Source: Streptomyces cyaneochromogenes
Lineage (GTDB): Bacteria > Actinomycetota > Actinomycetes > Streptomycetales > Streptomycetaceae
Assembly: GCF_003963535.1 (NCBI RefSeq)
Contig: NZ_CP034539.1
Coordinates: forward strand, 930,001 to 994,000
DNA length: 64,000 nucleotides
Direction of reading: 5' to 3'
Below the pieces are notes generated by a model. That model had not been told where the DNA came from, did no database searches, and was given only the letters and a program-made list of their open reading frames with translations. How positions within the stretch are numbered: the stretch's first letter is position 1; each line of letters starts with the position of its first letter. Of the stretch, positions 33,619-42,485 are shown piece by piece. Position numbers and translations under genes: made by a program.

Positions 33619-34182
33619 ATGTCTGTTCGCATCCTCGCGCTCGTCGGCAGCCTTCGTGCCGGTTCGCACAACCGCCAGCTCGCCGAGGCGGCCGTCAAGC
33701 TCGCTCCCGAGGGCGCCGAGGTCGTGCTCTTCGAGGGCCTGGCCGAGATCCCCTTCTACAACGAGGACATCGACGTCGAGGGCAGCGTCCCCGCCGCCGC
33801 CACCAAGCTGCGTGAGGCCGCGCTGGCCTCCGACGCGTTCCTGCTCTTCTCCCCCGAGTACAACGGCACCATCCCGGCCGTGCTGAAGAACGCCATCGAC
33901 TGGCTGTCCCGCCCGTACGGCGCCGGCGCCTTCGGCGGCAAGCCGGTCGCGGTGGTCGGCACCGCCTTCGGCCAGTTCGGCGGCGTGTGGGCGCAGGACG
34001 AGACCCGCAAGGCCGTGGGCATCGCCGGCGGCAAGGTGCTGGAGGACGTCAAGCTGTCCATCCCCGGCTCGGTGACCCGCTTCGCCGAGACCCACCCGGT
34101 CGACGACGCCGAGGTCGCCGCCCAGCTGACCGAGGTCATCGCACGCGTCCACGGCAACGCAGGCGAGACGGTAGCCGCCTGA
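33619..34182 (+). CDS. NADPH-dependent FMN reductase family protein
   Basis: The product is 187 residues with a flavodoxin-like fold. The FMN phosphate loop is LVGSLRAGSHNRQLAE, and the core signature is LLFSPEYNGTIPAVLKNAIDW. It is a quinone or flavin reductase of the YieF/ChrR family, giving protection against quinones or supplying reduced flavin to monooxygenases. It is divergent from a TetR repressor, which fits induction by electrophiles. TTGGAG lies seven bases before the ATG. Confidence 0.92.
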   Translation: MSVRILALVGSLRAGSHNRQLAEAAVKLAPEGAEVVLFEGLAEIPFYNEDIDVEGSVPAAATKLREAALASDAFLLFSPEYNGTIPAVLKNAIDWLSRPYGAGAFGGKPVAVVGTAFGQFGGVWAQDETRKAVGIAGGKVLEDVKLSIPGSVTRFAETHPVDDAEVAAQLTEVIARVHGNAGETVAA

Positions 34183-34203
34183 CCGGACGGCCGGTACCCC
34201 GCA

Positions 34204-34230
34204 GAGGCTGGAGCCCTGGGCTCCAGCCTC
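34204..34230. terminator. bidirectional hairpin terminator
   Basis: A perfect 12-bp stem (34204-34215 with 34219-34230) has a three-base loop and is followed by TTGT. It separates the convergent FMN reductase and LysR genes. Confidence 0.8.
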
Positions 34231-34238
34231 TTGTCGTG

Positions 34239-35144
34239 TCAAGCCACGGCCGTGGGCGCCAGCTCCCGCAGCTCCTCCAGCGCCGCCGCCACCGCGGGGC
34301 GTTCCCGGCAGCCCCGGCGCGTGCAGATGAGCAGCTTGCGGTGCGGGTCGCCCGCGCAGCGCACGCGGGTGATCGGCAGGTGCGGGGGCAGCCGGGCCAG
34401 CCTCGGGACGAGGGCGACGCCGAGGCGTTGGGCGACCAGGTGGGCGGTGACGTTCCAGTCCAGGGCGTGGTGGATCACGTTCGGGGTGAACCCGGCCGCC
34501 CCGCACGCCGACATCACGTGCGGACGGCAGGGACTGTCCGGCACCGGCGCGATCCAGTCCTCGTGCGCCGCCTCCGCGAGGTCGCTTCGCTCGCGTCCGG
34601 CCAGCGGGTGGTCGTCCGGGACGACGAGGTCGTACGGGTCGTCCAGCAGCGGCCGCTGATCGAAGCGGGCGTCGCTCAGCGGCGGGTTGTGCGGGGTGAC
34701 CTCCGCCACCGCCAGGTCGACCGCCCCCTCGAAGAGCAGGTCGAAGCTCTCCGGTACGCCGGTCTCCTGGATACGCACGGACAGCCTCGGGTGCCGTTCC
34801 CGCAGCCGTACGGCCATGGGCGCCAGCAGCACCGAGACGGCCGTGGAAAAGCCGCACACCCGCAACTGCCCGGAGGGTGCGCCGTACTCGGCGCGCAGTT
34901 CGTGTTCGGCCTCCTCCCAGCGGGCCGCGATCGCGTCGGCGTGCGCCAGCAGGCCCTCGGCGGCCGCGGTGAGGCGCACCCCACGACCCTGCGGTTCCAG
35001 CAGGTCGACGCCCAGTTCGCGGGCCAGCTGGCGGATCTGCTGGGAGGCGGCGGACGGGGTGAAGTGCAGGGCGTGGGCGGCCGCGGTGACCGTGCCGTAG
35101 TGCGCCACGGCCCTCAGCACGTGCAGTCGGCGCAGGTCAATCAT
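34239..35144 (-). CDS. LysR-family transcriptional regulator
   Basis: The product is 301 residues. The N-terminal winged helix is LRRLHVLRAVAHYGTVTAAAHALHFTPSAASQQIRQL (about residues 4-40), followed by the two-lobed effector domain (VDLAVAEVTPHNPPL). The start at 35144 has no strong ribosome site. It is divergent from a small zinc-ribbon gene, with 115 bases between them that include TGGTTG...CAACCA half-sites. A LysR protein usually controls its divergent neighbour, but the Zn-ribbon gene is an odd target. Confidence 0.9.
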   Translation of the reverse strand: MIDLRRLHVLRAVAHYGTVTAAAHALHFTPSAASQQIRQLARELGVDLLEPQGRGVRLTAAAEGLLAHADAIAARWEEAEHELRAEYGAPSGQLRVCGFSTAVSVLLAPMAVRLRERHPRLSVRIQETGVPESFDLLFEGAVDLAVAEVTPHNPPLSDARFDQRPLLDDPYDLVVPDDHPLAGRERSDLAEAAHEDWIAPVPDSPCRPHVMSACGAAGFTPNVIHHALDWNVTAHLVAQRLGVALVPRLARLPPHLPITRVRCAGDPHRKLLICTRRGCRERPAVAAALEELRELAPTAVA

Positions 35145-35259
35145 GAAGCCCACGCTTCAAGGTGAGGTCCGGAAAGTCAACCTGGACGTGTACGAAAGCG
35201 CGCCGCACCCTTGGTTGTGTCGCGACGGTCGAATCAACCACCAGGTACGAGGAGTCGCC

Positions 35260-35478
35260 ATGACCAGCACGACCGGCACCGCCTGCCCGCACTGCGGGTG
35301 GCCCGACGGCGCCGAGCCCTTCCAGGTGCTCTCCCGGCACAGCACGGCGGCCGGTCACACGGTGTGGACGCGGTGCGGCTGCGGATCGCTGCAGATGCGG
35401 GTGGTCGACGGCCGCGGGGCGCGGGTCGTCTCCCGCAGCCGTCCCGCCCAGGCTCAGTCGAGCTCGGCCAGCCGCTGA
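35260..35478 (+). CDS. small zinc-ribbon-like protein, 72 aa
   Basis: The product is 72 residues with two Cys pairs, CPHCGWPD near residue 9 and CGCGSLQMR near 38, suitable for one structural zinc. The tail is basic and Ser-rich. GAGGAG lies four bases before the ATG at 35260, which decides the start over an open frame upstream. Its 3' end overlaps the convergent F420 gene by 25 bases. No function is assigned; short zinc ribbons of this type occur widely in Streptomyces. Confidence 0.75.
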   Translation: MTSTTGTACPHCGWPDGAEPFQVLSRHSTAAGHTVWTRCGCGSLQMRVVDGRGARVVSRSRPAQAQSSSASR

Positions 35479-36335
35479 ACGGCCGGGGCCACGAAGCTCT
35501 CCATCCAGGCGGAGGTCTCCCCCAGGCGCGGGGAGAGGATCACCGTGTCGATGCCGAGCTTCGTGTAGCCCGCGATGTCCCGGGTGAACGCGTCGAGGTC
35601 GCCCTCGGTGGCCGGGTCACCGCCGTAGGCGACGGTCTTGCGGATCGCGTCGTAGTCGCGTCCCTCGGTGTCGCAGTGGCCGCGCAGCACGTCGAGCTTG
35701 TGCCGGACCTCCTGCGGGGAGGTGGTGAACAGGTTGCACGCGTCGCCGTACCGGGCCACCAGCCGGAGCGTCTTCTTCTCACCGCCCCCGCCGATCATGA
35801 TCTCGGGGTGCGGGGCGCTGAGCGGCGCCGGCACACAGAGGGTCTCGGCGAGCCGGTAGTGCTTGCCCTCGAAGGGGCCGTCGGTCGTCGGGTCCCACAT
35901 CTGGAGGCAGATCCGCAGGGTCTCCTCCAGCCTCTCGAAGCGCTCGGCGACCGGCGGGAACGGCACGCCGAGTCCCTCGTGCTCGCGGCCGTACCAGGCC
36001 GCGCCGATGCCGAGGGTGGCCCGGCCGCCGGACAGCACGTCGAGCGTGGTGGCGATCTTGGCGAGCAGGCCGGGGTGGCGGTAGGTCACGCCGGTCACCA
36101 GGGCGCCGAGGCGGATCGTGGAGGTGTGGGCGGCGAGGAAGCCGAGCGTCGTGTACGCCTCCAGCATGGGGTCCTCGGCGCCGTCGTTGAACTCCATCTG
36201 GAAGTAGTGGTCCATCACCGACAGCCAGCTCACGCCGGCCGCCTCGGCGGCGCCGCCCGCCGCGGCGAGTTCGGCGCCGAGCGCGGGGCCTCCTCCGGAA
36301 TGGTCGAACCGGTTGATGTGCACACCGACCCGCAT
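35454..36335 (-). CDS. LLM-class F420-dependent oxidoreductase (Rv1855c family)
   Basis: The product is 293 residues of the luciferase-like barrel. Family features are the start MRVGVHINRFD, MDHYFQM near residue 42, RLGALVTGVTYRHPGLLAK near 75 and GIGAAWYGREHEGLG near 110. It should use the deazaflavin F420 as hydride carrier; the substrate is unknown. The start at 36335 is well supported by the family. Its neighbour upstream is the deleted TerC gene. Confidence 0.9.
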   Translation of the reverse strand: MRVGVHINRFDHSGGGPALGAELAAAGGAAEAAGVSWLSVMDHYFQMEFNDGAEDPMLEAYTTLGFLAAHTSTIRLGALVTGVTYRHPGLLAKIATTLDVLSGGRATLGIGAAWYGREHEGLGVPFPPVAERFERLEETLRICLQMWDPTTDGPFEGKHYRLAETLCVPAPLSAPHPEIMIGGGGEKKTLRLVARYGDACNLFTTSPQEVRHKLDVLRGHCDTEGRDYDAIRKTVAYGGDPATEGDLDAFTRDIAGYTKLGIDTVILSPRLGETSAWMESFVAPAVQRLAELD

Positions 36336-36458
36336 GGCCTGTCTCCGTTCACCCGGACCGTTCACCGACCTCGACGACGCTAGTTCTTCGAGCGCTCTCG
36401 AAGTCAAGGCCGCTCGGCCGGTCGGGCGTAGCGGGCGAGAGGTTGGCGGCGGCGCTCA

Positions 36459-36750
36459 TCACCGCCTCCGCTTGCCGTTCTCGGTGATGAACAGCTTGGT
36501 GCCGTGGTAGCGGTCGGCCACGCCGAAATGCGGTGATGCACCCGGAGAAGAACTCGCCCGTGGGTCCGCCACCGCCGTAGATGTACAGGCCGAGGCCGAA
36601 CACGCAGGCCAGGACGATCCAGACGACCGTCCACGTCCCCGCTTCCCGGATGGACACGTCGTGCGGCTTGCGGCCGATGAAGAAGTCCACAGCGCCCAGC
36701 GCGCACAGGGCCACGATGGTCAGCAGCCAGACGGAGAGGGAGACGTTCAC
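36459..36750 (-). pseudogene. TerC-family gene with large internal deletion
   Basis: The first 70 codons match the N-terminus of TerC-type membrane proteins (VWLLTIVALCALGAVDFFIGRK, then YGGGGPTGEFFSG). The sequence then jumps directly, with a frame change, to the conserved C-terminal end VADRYHGTKLFITENGKRR at about 36530-36459. Some 230 internal residues, which carry the other membrane spans, are missing. The remaining frame reads on as low-complexity sequence. It must be non-functional as a TerC protein. Confidence 0.8.
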
Positions 36751-37010
36751 GGGTGTTACTACTGGTGCAGGTGGGGGTCATGACAGAGTTGTCGCCTTTC
36801 GGGGATTCCTTCCGCCCAGGGCGGGTGAACAACGGGTCATGTCCTGGCAAGCTCCAGGTCACGAGGGTGCCACCCGCCGGACGGCGGGCAGGTTCCGCCG
36901 AACGGCGGCCTTCCGGGCGCGGCCGGTACGCGGATCATGGCCGCAGAGCCGCCGGCACGTGTCCCTCCGTGTGAGGACTGGGCACACGCGCCCCTGTGTG
37001 AGGAGAAACC

Positions 37011-37985
37011 ATGACCCCGGTTCCGCCCCCGTTCGATCCCGAGCTCGCCGCCGCCCTGGAGCTCATCAAGGACGTGATCTCACCCGCCCTGACGATGGAC
37101 GAGATAGCCGGGATCCGCCAGGGTCCGGGGATCCAGATGCTGGCCCAGCTGGACCTGACCATGGACGGCTTCTTCGAGGTCGAGGACCGGACGGTACCCG
37201 GGCCCGAGGGCGCGCCCGAGATCTCGCTGCTGATCTGCCGGCCGGCCGCCGCCGCGGACGCGGGTCCGCGGCCCGTGATCTACCACATCCACGGCGGCGG
37301 CATGGTCATCGGCAACAACCGCGTCGGGGTGGACGTGCCGCTGTCCTGGGCGAAGGAGGTGGACGCGGTCGTGGTGTCCGTGGAGTACCGCCTGGCGCCC
37401 GAGGACCCCTACCCGGCGCAGATCGATGACGTGTACGCCGGTCTGGAGTGGACGGCGAAGCACGCGGCCGAGCTCGGTGGCGACCCGCAGCGGATCGTGG
37501 TCGCCGGTGCCAGCGCGGGCGGCGGGCTGTCCGCGGCGCTCGCCCTGCTGACCCGGGACCGCAAGGGCCCGGAACTGATCGGCCAGCTGCTGATGTGCCC
37601 GATGCTGGACGACCGCAACGACACCCCGTCCGCCCACCAGATGGCGGGCCTCGGCGTCTGGGACCGTACGGCCAACGAGACCGGCTGGACGGCGCTGCTC
37701 GGTGAGCGCCGCGGCGGCCCCGACGTCCCCGCGTACGCGGCACCGGCCCGCGCCGAGGACCTGACCGGACTGCCCCCGGCCTTCCTGGACGTCGGCTCCA
37801 CGGAGACCTTCCGCGACGAGGTCGTCGCCTACGCCTCCCGGATCTGGCAGGCCGGCGGGGTGGCCGAGCTGCACGTGTGGCCCGGCGGCTTCCACGGCTT
37901 CGACGGCTTCGCCCCCCAGGCAGCACTGTCGCAGGCGTGCCGGTCGGCGCAACTGGCTTGGCTGAAGCGGCTGTTGGGCGGCTGA
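37011..37985 (+). CDS. alpha/beta-hydrolase esterase (HSL family)
   Basis: The product is 324 residues of the hormone-sensitive-lipase group. The oxyanion motif HGGG starts at H94 and the nucleophile elbow GASAGG has S168. The acid and base are in LDVGSTETFRDE and WPGGFHGFDGF. It is a cytosolic carboxylesterase for short acyl or alkyl esters. GAGGAG sits five to six bases before the ATG. That ribosome site lies in the second copy of GTGTGAGGA, which is also present 27 bases upstream. It is followed by a 370-base gene-free stretch. Confidence 0.92.
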   Translation: MTPVPPPFDPELAAALELIKDVISPALTMDEIAGIRQGPGIQMLAQLDLTMDGFFEVEDRTVPGPEGAPEISLLICRPAAAADAGPRPVIYHIHGGGMVIGNNRVGVDVPLSWAKEVDAVVVSVEYRLAPEDPYPAQIDDVYAGLEWTAKHAAELGGDPQRIVVAGASAGGGLSAALALLTRDRKGPELIGQLLMCPMLDDRNDTPSAHQMAGLGVWDRTANETGWTALLGERRGGPDVPAYAAPARAEDLTGLPPAFLDVGSTETFRDEVVAYASRIWQAGGVAELHVWPGGFHGFDGFAPQAALSQACRSAQLAWLKRLLGG

Positions 37986-37991
37986 CGGGCC

Positions 37992-38056
37992 GGGGGCCGC
38001 GTGGGGGCGGCGCGGTGGGCGACGGGCGGCGGCGGTGGGCGGTGGGGCAGGCTGGG
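37992..38056 (+). other. G-quadruplex-prone run
   Basis: Seven runs of three to five G on the plus strand are separated by short loops, immediately after the esterase stop. This meets the usual G-quadruplex pattern and lies in the esterase transcript's 3' region. It occupies the first part of the gene-free stretch 37986-38355; the rest is C-rich. Confidence 0.6.
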
Positions 38057-38173
38057 CGGCGGCCGCTCTCGGAGTACGCACCACACGAACGCGAACTCCC
38101 CGCCCCCGCCCATCACGCACGCCTTTCGGCCCCGACGACCGGGGCGGCCGCCGCCGAGACGGCGTCCGTGCTG

Positions 38174-38186
38174 CCCCCCCCCCCCC
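38174..38186 (+). repeat. C13 homopolymer
   Basis: Thirteen consecutive C lie in the intergenic stretch upstream of the PucR-like gene. It is not in a recognised coding frame. Its length is prone to slippage and sequencing error. Confidence 0.85.
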
Positions 38187-38355
38187 GCGCCCCACGCCTT
38201 GGGCCTCCGCACCCCACCGACCGCCACTCGCCCGCCCCGTCGGACGACCGCAAACTCCCCTCCACACGCCCCTGACTCCCCGCCGCTCCCCCTCGGCCTC
38301 TTCTCCACTCACCCTCACCCTCCCCATCCCCGCCCCCATACCGCACCATGGGCCT

Positions 38356-39348
38356 ATGAAAGAGCTGGCCGGACGCCTGACCGCGCTCGATCCGGACGCC
38401 GGGGCGGCCGTACGGGTCATCGCCTACTTCGATCGGCTCGCCGAGGCGCGGGCCGGGCTGGAGGCGCTGGTGCGTGGGGCCGCCGTGCTGGCCGGGGTGC
38501 CGGCGCGGCTGGTGGACGTGGAGCGGCGGGTGCATGTCCGGGTGGAGGCCGACGGGGCGCGCCGGGAGAACGGGATGCCGGTGGATCCCGCCTGGCCGTC
38601 CGCCGCCCTGACGCCTGGCGGCGATCCCGCGCTGTGGCTGGAGCGGGCCGAGGCGGCGGAGCCGAGTGTCGTCGACGCGGTGATCCTGGAGCGGGCCGCC
38701 GGTGCCGTACGGCTCGTGCTCGACCGGACGCGCGGGCGTGCGCCGGCCGATGACCCGGCGCTGGTCGAGACCGTCCTCGACGCCACGGCGCCGGAAGCGG
38801 CGCGGCTGCACGCGGCCCGCCGGCTCGGGCTCGACACCGCCGCACCGGCCCGCGTACTGGTCCCGCTCGACGGCCGCCCCCGTATCGTCCCCGCGCATCC
38901 GGCCGCCGAGCCGCCCGACGGCCGGGTGGGTGTGGGTTCCGCCGTCCCGGTGCTCGACCTGCCACGCTCCTGGGCCCAGGCCCGCGTCGCGCTCCGCTTC
39001 ACGGCCGAGGGCACGGCACAGGATCCCGGACCAGGCGTCGTCCACGCCGACGAGCTGGGCGGCATCGCGCTCCTCGCCGACCTCGTCGTACCGGGCGCCG
39101 AGCCGCCGCCCGACGTACAGGCCCTGGAAGCGGCCGCGGCGGCCGCGCCCTGGCTGCTCGCCACGCTGCACGCCGTCGCCTCGACGGTGAGCCTGCGGGC
39201 GGCGGCGGCCGAGATCAACGTCCACCACTCCACCCTCCAGGAGCGTCTCGCCCATGCCGAGCACCTGCTGGGCTGGCCGCTGCGCACACCACAGGGCAGG
39301 TTCAGGCTGGGCCTGGCGCTGGCGATGCGGCACCTGGCACGGCCCTGA
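38356..39348 (+). CDS. PucR-type helix-turn-helix regulator
   Basis: The product is 330 residues. A C-terminal helix-turn-helix of the PucR/CdaR type is visible (VASTVSLRAAAAEINVHHSTLQERLAHAEHLLGWPL), where the family usually has a similar HRNTVRYRL helix. The N-terminal part has a GAF-like region without a clear ligand signature. The ATG at 38356 is chosen from an open frame that runs 300 bases further upstream through the C tract. It may control a nearby catabolic gene; none is adjacent on the same strand. Confidence 0.8.
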   Translation: MKELAGRLTALDPDAGAAVRVIAYFDRLAEARAGLEALVRGAAVLAGVPARLVDVERRVHVRVEADGARRENGMPVDPAWPSAALTPGGDPALWLERAEAAEPSVVDAVILERAAGAVRLVLDRTRGRAPADDPALVETVLDATAPEAARLHAARRLGLDTAAPARVLVPLDGRPRIVPAHPAAEPPDGRVGVGSAVPVLDLPRSWAQARVALRFTAEGTAQDPGPGVVHADELGGIALLADLVVPGAEPPPDVQALEAAAAAAPWLLATLHAVASTVSLRAAAAEINVHHSTLQERLAHAEHLLGWPLRTPQGRFRLGLALAMRHLARP

Positions 39349-39372
39349 GGGCGGTGCCGCGGCGGGCCGCGG

Positions 39373-39726
39373 TCAGCGGAACTCGTGCACGACCTCGATC
39401 GTGCCGACGATGTGGGCGTTGAACTCGTCGAGCTCCTCGGCGGGCACCCACAGTTCGAGGATCGTCGCGCCGCCCGCCTGCCGGACGGGGTAGCGGCGCA
39501 GGAACTCCGAGTCGACCTCGAACCGCGTCACGAAGCCGGCGCCGTCGTACTTGACGTTCCAGTCCCGGGCGATCCTCACCGCGTAGTCCTCGTTGAGCAC
39601 CGGGTAGAAGATCGGCTGCTCGGGAAGCCTCGGCGGCCAGGCACGCCAGTCCAGCTCACGGACCAGGTCCAGTTCCTTGGGGCCGGTGGGTCGCCAGAGG
39701 GTGGTCGTCGAGGGCGTGTTGATCAT
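39373..39726 (-). CDS. conserved 117-aa protein
   Basis: The product is 117 residues. The conserved features are LWRPTGPKELDLVRE, WPPRLPEQPIFYPVLNEDYA and IARDWNVKYDGAGFVTRFEV. It has no membrane segment or signal. I recognise it as a widespread actinobacterial family, sometimes labelled ADP-ribosylation/crystallin J1, but the name has no functional support here. It is divergent from a MarR regulator. Confidence 0.8.
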   Translation of the reverse strand: MINTPSTTTLWRPTGPKELDLVRELDWRAWPPRLPEQPIFYPVLNEDYAVRIARDWNVKYDGAGFVTRFEVDSEFLRRYPVRQAGGATILELWVPAEELDEFNAHIVGTIEVVHEFR

Positions 39727-39812
39727 GGCGGTCGACGATACCCACGGCCCGGCACGTCGGCCACGGAGTTTCCCCCGTGGTGCTTGCAGGCGCGCTCTAC
39801 CCGCATTCGCTG

Positions 39813-39836
39813 GAAATTTCACGGATGCCCTATCCT
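39813..39836. promoter_or_regulatory. candidate MarR promoter/operator
   Basis: The 8-bp palindrome GAAATTTC (39813-39820) is followed by TATCCT at 39831-39836, a possible -10 element, about 40 bases before the MarR start. It may be an autoregulatory site. Confidence 0.3.
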
Positions 39837-39873
39837 GGAGGACACTCACATCGCAACGGAGGACACCGGCGCC

Positions 39874-40332
39874 ATGACCGCCACGGACCCCGCGCTGACC
39901 GCCCTCGCCCAGGGCTGGTGCGCCCTCTCCCTGCTGCACGGCAGGATCGAGGCACACATCGAGCGCGCCCTGCAGGCCGGCCACGACCTCAGCGTGCGCG
40001 AGTACTCCCTGCTCGACGTCCTCAGCCGCCAGCACGACGGCGAAGGCGGCCACCTGCAGATGAAACAGGTCGCCGACGCGGTCGTCCTCAGCCAGAGCGC
40101 CACCACCCGCCTCGTCACCCGCCTCGAGGACCGCGGCCTGCTCTCCCGCTACCTCTGCCCCACCGACCGCCGCGGCATCTACACCGACGTCACCCCAGCA
40201 GGCCTCACACTCCTCGAAGAAGCCCGCCCGACCAACGAGGCCGCGTTGCGCGAAGCCCTCGACGAGGCCGCGAAGAATCCCGAACTGGCTCCGCTGGTCA
40301 GGGCCGTGGAGACCCTCCGCGTCCCCGCCTGA
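39874..40332 (+). CDS. MarR-family transcriptional regulator
   Basis: The product is 152 residues. The MarR winged helix comprises LSVREYSLLDVLSR, KQVADAVVLSQSATTRLVTRLEDRGLL and the wing PTDRRGIYTDVTPAG. CGGAGGAC lies upstream. It is probably a repressor of itself and a neighbour; the CoA transferase starts 129 bases downstream, and the divergent 117-residue protein is the other candidate target. Confidence 0.92.
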   Translation: MTATDPALTALAQGWCALSLLHGRIEAHIERALQAGHDLSVREYSLLDVLSRQHDGEGGHLQMKQVADAVVLSQSATTRLVTRLEDRGLLSRYLCPTDRRGIYTDVTPAGLTLLEEARPTNEAALREALDEAAKNPELAPLVRAVETLRVPA

Positions 40333-40461
40333 GGCGGCCCGGCACCCTGGGTCACACAGCACGCACCCCCACCGACACCGCGCCGAGCTGCACGAAGTCC
40401 CGTCCTGACGACCATGGGCCCCATTGACGCGATCTCCATGGTGCCCGTACACATGGCCCCT

Positions 40462-41655
40462 ATGAGCGCGCCCCACCTTCCCCTGTCCGGCATCACCGTG
40501 GTCAGCCTCGAGCAGGCCGTGGCCGCCCCGTACGCCACCCGGCAGCTCGCCGACCTCGGCGCGCGCGTGATCAAGGTCGAGCGGCCCGGGGACGGGGACT
40601 TCGCCCGCCGGTACGACACGACGGTGCACGGGCAGTCCAGCTATTTCGTCTGGCTCAACCGGTCCAAGGAGTCCCTCACGCTGGACCTGAAGGCCCCCCG
40701 GGGCCGGGAGATCCTGCACCAACTCCTCGACGGCGCCGACGTGTTCGTACAGAATCTGGCGCCCGGCGCCGCCGACCGCCTCGGCCTGGGGGTCGAGGTG
40801 CTGCGGGAGCGGTGGCCGCGGCTGGTCCCGTGCACGATCTCCGGGTACGGGACGTCGGGTCCGTGGGCCGACCGGAAGTCCTACGACCTGCTGGTGCAGT
40901 GCCAGACCGGCCTCGTGTCGCTGACCGGAACCGCCGACGAGACCGCGCGCGTCGGCATCTCCGTCGCCGACATCGCCGCCGGGATGTACGCGTACAGCGG
41001 CATCCTCACCGCCCTGTTCACGCGCGCCGCCACCGGTACGGCCCACCCGGTGGAGGTGTCCCTGTTCGAGGCGCTGGCGGAGTGGATGGGCCAGCCCGCC
41101 TACTACACGCGCTACGGCGGCACCCAGCCCGCGCGTCTGGGCACCCAGCACCCCACCCTGGCTCCGTACGGCGCCTATGCGGCGGCGGACGGCCGCGAGG
41201 TGCTGTTCTCCATCCAGAACGAGCGCGAGTGGGCCGCGCTGTGCGCCGAGTTCCTGGCGCGGCCCGAGCTGACGGACGACCCGCGCTTCGCCACGAGCTC
41301 CGCCCGCGTCGCCCACCGCGACGAGCTCAACGCCGTCGTCGCCGAGCGCTGCGCCCGCTCCGGCGCCGAGGAGGTCCTCAAGGACCTGGAGTCCATCGGC
41401 ATCGCCTGCGCGGGGGTCAACGACGTCGCCGCCTTCCTGGACCATCCGGTTCTGGCCGCCCGCGGCCGCTGGACCGACGTGGCGGTGCCCGGTGGCGCGA
41501 CGGTGCAGGCCCTGCTGCCGCCGGCCGACCTCGCGGGACTGCCCGCGCGTATGGACCCGGTGCCGGGGGTGGGCGAGCACACCGAGGCGATCCTCGCCGA
41601 ACTGGGGCGCAGCGCCGAGGAGATCGGGGCCCTGCGGGCCGACGCCGTCGTCTGA
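40462..41655 (+). CDS. CaiB/BaiF-family CoA transferase
   Basis: The product is 397 residues, class III CoA transferase. It opens GITVVSLEQAVAAPYATRQLADLGARVIKVE. The catalytic Asp is D142 in KSYDLLVQCQTGL. It moves CoA between carboxylic acids (succinyl-CoA or similar donors); the substrate is unknown. The start at 40462 is preferred over Met codons up to 16 residues upstream because the family begins here. It is convergent with the SDR gene. Confidence 0.9.
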   Translation: MSAPHLPLSGITVVSLEQAVAAPYATRQLADLGARVIKVERPGDGDFARRYDTTVHGQSSYFVWLNRSKESLTLDLKAPRGREILHQLLDGADVFVQNLAPGAADRLGLGVEVLRERWPRLVPCTISGYGTSGPWADRKSYDLLVQCQTGLVSLTGTADETARVGISVADIAAGMYAYSGILTALFTRAATGTAHPVEVSLFEALAEWMGQPAYYTRYGGTQPARLGTQHPTLAPYGAYAAADGREVLFSIQNEREWAALCAEFLARPELTDDPRFATSSARVAHRDELNAVVAERCARSGAEEVLKDLESIGIACAGVNDVAAFLDHPVLAARGRWTDVAVPGGATVQALLPPADLAGLPARMDPVPGVGEHTEAILAELGRSAEEIGALRADAVV

Positions 41656-41659
41656 GGGT

Positions 41660-41674
41660 CCGGGCGGGGCCCGG
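41660..41674. terminator. short hairpin between convergent genes
   Basis: CCGGGC and GCCCGG form a 6-bp stem with a GGG loop in the 21 bases between the CoA transferase and SDR stops. Confidence 0.4.
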
Positions 41675-41676
41675 TG

Positions 41677-42384
41677 TCACCAGGGAATCGGCCCGTTGAC
41701 GTCGACGTAGCCACCGGTCGGGCCGTCGGGGCCGGCCTGTGCCATGCGGACGATGATCTCCGCGCCTTGCTCGACGGTCTGGGTGCCGGTACGCCCGTTG
41801 AGGTCCGTGGCGGTGAAGCCGGGCTCGACGGCGTTGATCCGCATGGCCGGAAACGCCTTGGCGTACTGCACGGTGATCATGTTGACCGCCGTCTTCGAGG
41901 CCGGGTAGGCGATGGCCTGATAGAAGTGCGCCGGTGAGTCCGGGGCGGAGAGCCCGGCCAGCGAGGCGAGGCCGCTGCTCACGTTCACCACGACGGGGGC
42001 GGCGGATCGCTGGAGCAGCGGCAGGAAGGCATGGGTGACACGGACGACACCGAAGACGTTCGTCTCGAACACCGTCCGCATCTCGTCGGCGGTGGTGTCC
42101 GCGGCCGCGGGGATGCCGTTGTCCTCGCCCCGCACCTCGATGCCGGCGTTGTTGACCAGGACGTCGAGCCCGCCCGCTGCCTCGACGGTCTTCACGGCGG
42201 CCTGGACGGAGGCGTCGTCGGTGACGTCCAGCTGGACGAACCGGGCGCCGAGCCGATCGGCGGCATCGCGGCCCCGCTCGGCGTTCCGGGCGCCGATGTG
42301 GACCGTGTGACCCGCTTCGACGAGTCGACGGGCGGTCTCGAAGCCGAGTCCCTTGTTCGCTCCGGTGATCAGTGTTGTCGTCAT
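41677..42384 (-). CDS. short-chain dehydrogenase/reductase
   Basis: The product is 235 residues of the classical SDR fold. The NAD(P) loop is LITGANKGLGFETARRL, and LVNNAGIE, NVSSGLASL and the catalytic YPASK follow. GARN after the second strand suggests NADP(H). It ends GGYVDVNGPIPW, as in carbonyl-reductase-like SDRs. It is divergent from an XRE/MmyB regulator about 100 bases away, which probably controls it; that arrangement is very common in Streptomyces. Confidence 0.93.
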   Translation of the reverse strand: MTTTLITGANKGLGFETARRLVEAGHTVHIGARNAERGRDAADRLGARFVQLDVTDDASVQAAVKTVEAAGGLDVLVNNAGIEVRGEDNGIPAAADTTADEMRTVFETNVFGVVRVTHAFLPLLQRSAAPVVVNVSSGLASLAGLSAPDSPAHFYQAIAYPASKTAVNMITVQYAKAFPAMRINAVEPGFTATDLNGRTGTQTVEQGAEIIVRMAQAGPDGPTGGYVDVNGPIPW

Positions 42385-42485
42385 GCCCTCAGCGTCCTGC
42401 GCGGCCCGGCGGTCAGCCAGCCGTCCCGTCTTCCTGGGACCGCGGGTACCAGGCACGCGTCGGCCCGACGGTGTTCACTGGGGCC

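Noticed and set aside
36780..36974. Small plus-strand frame in the esterase leader
   Set aside because: Arg/Gly-rich with no ribosome site or family; likely chance.
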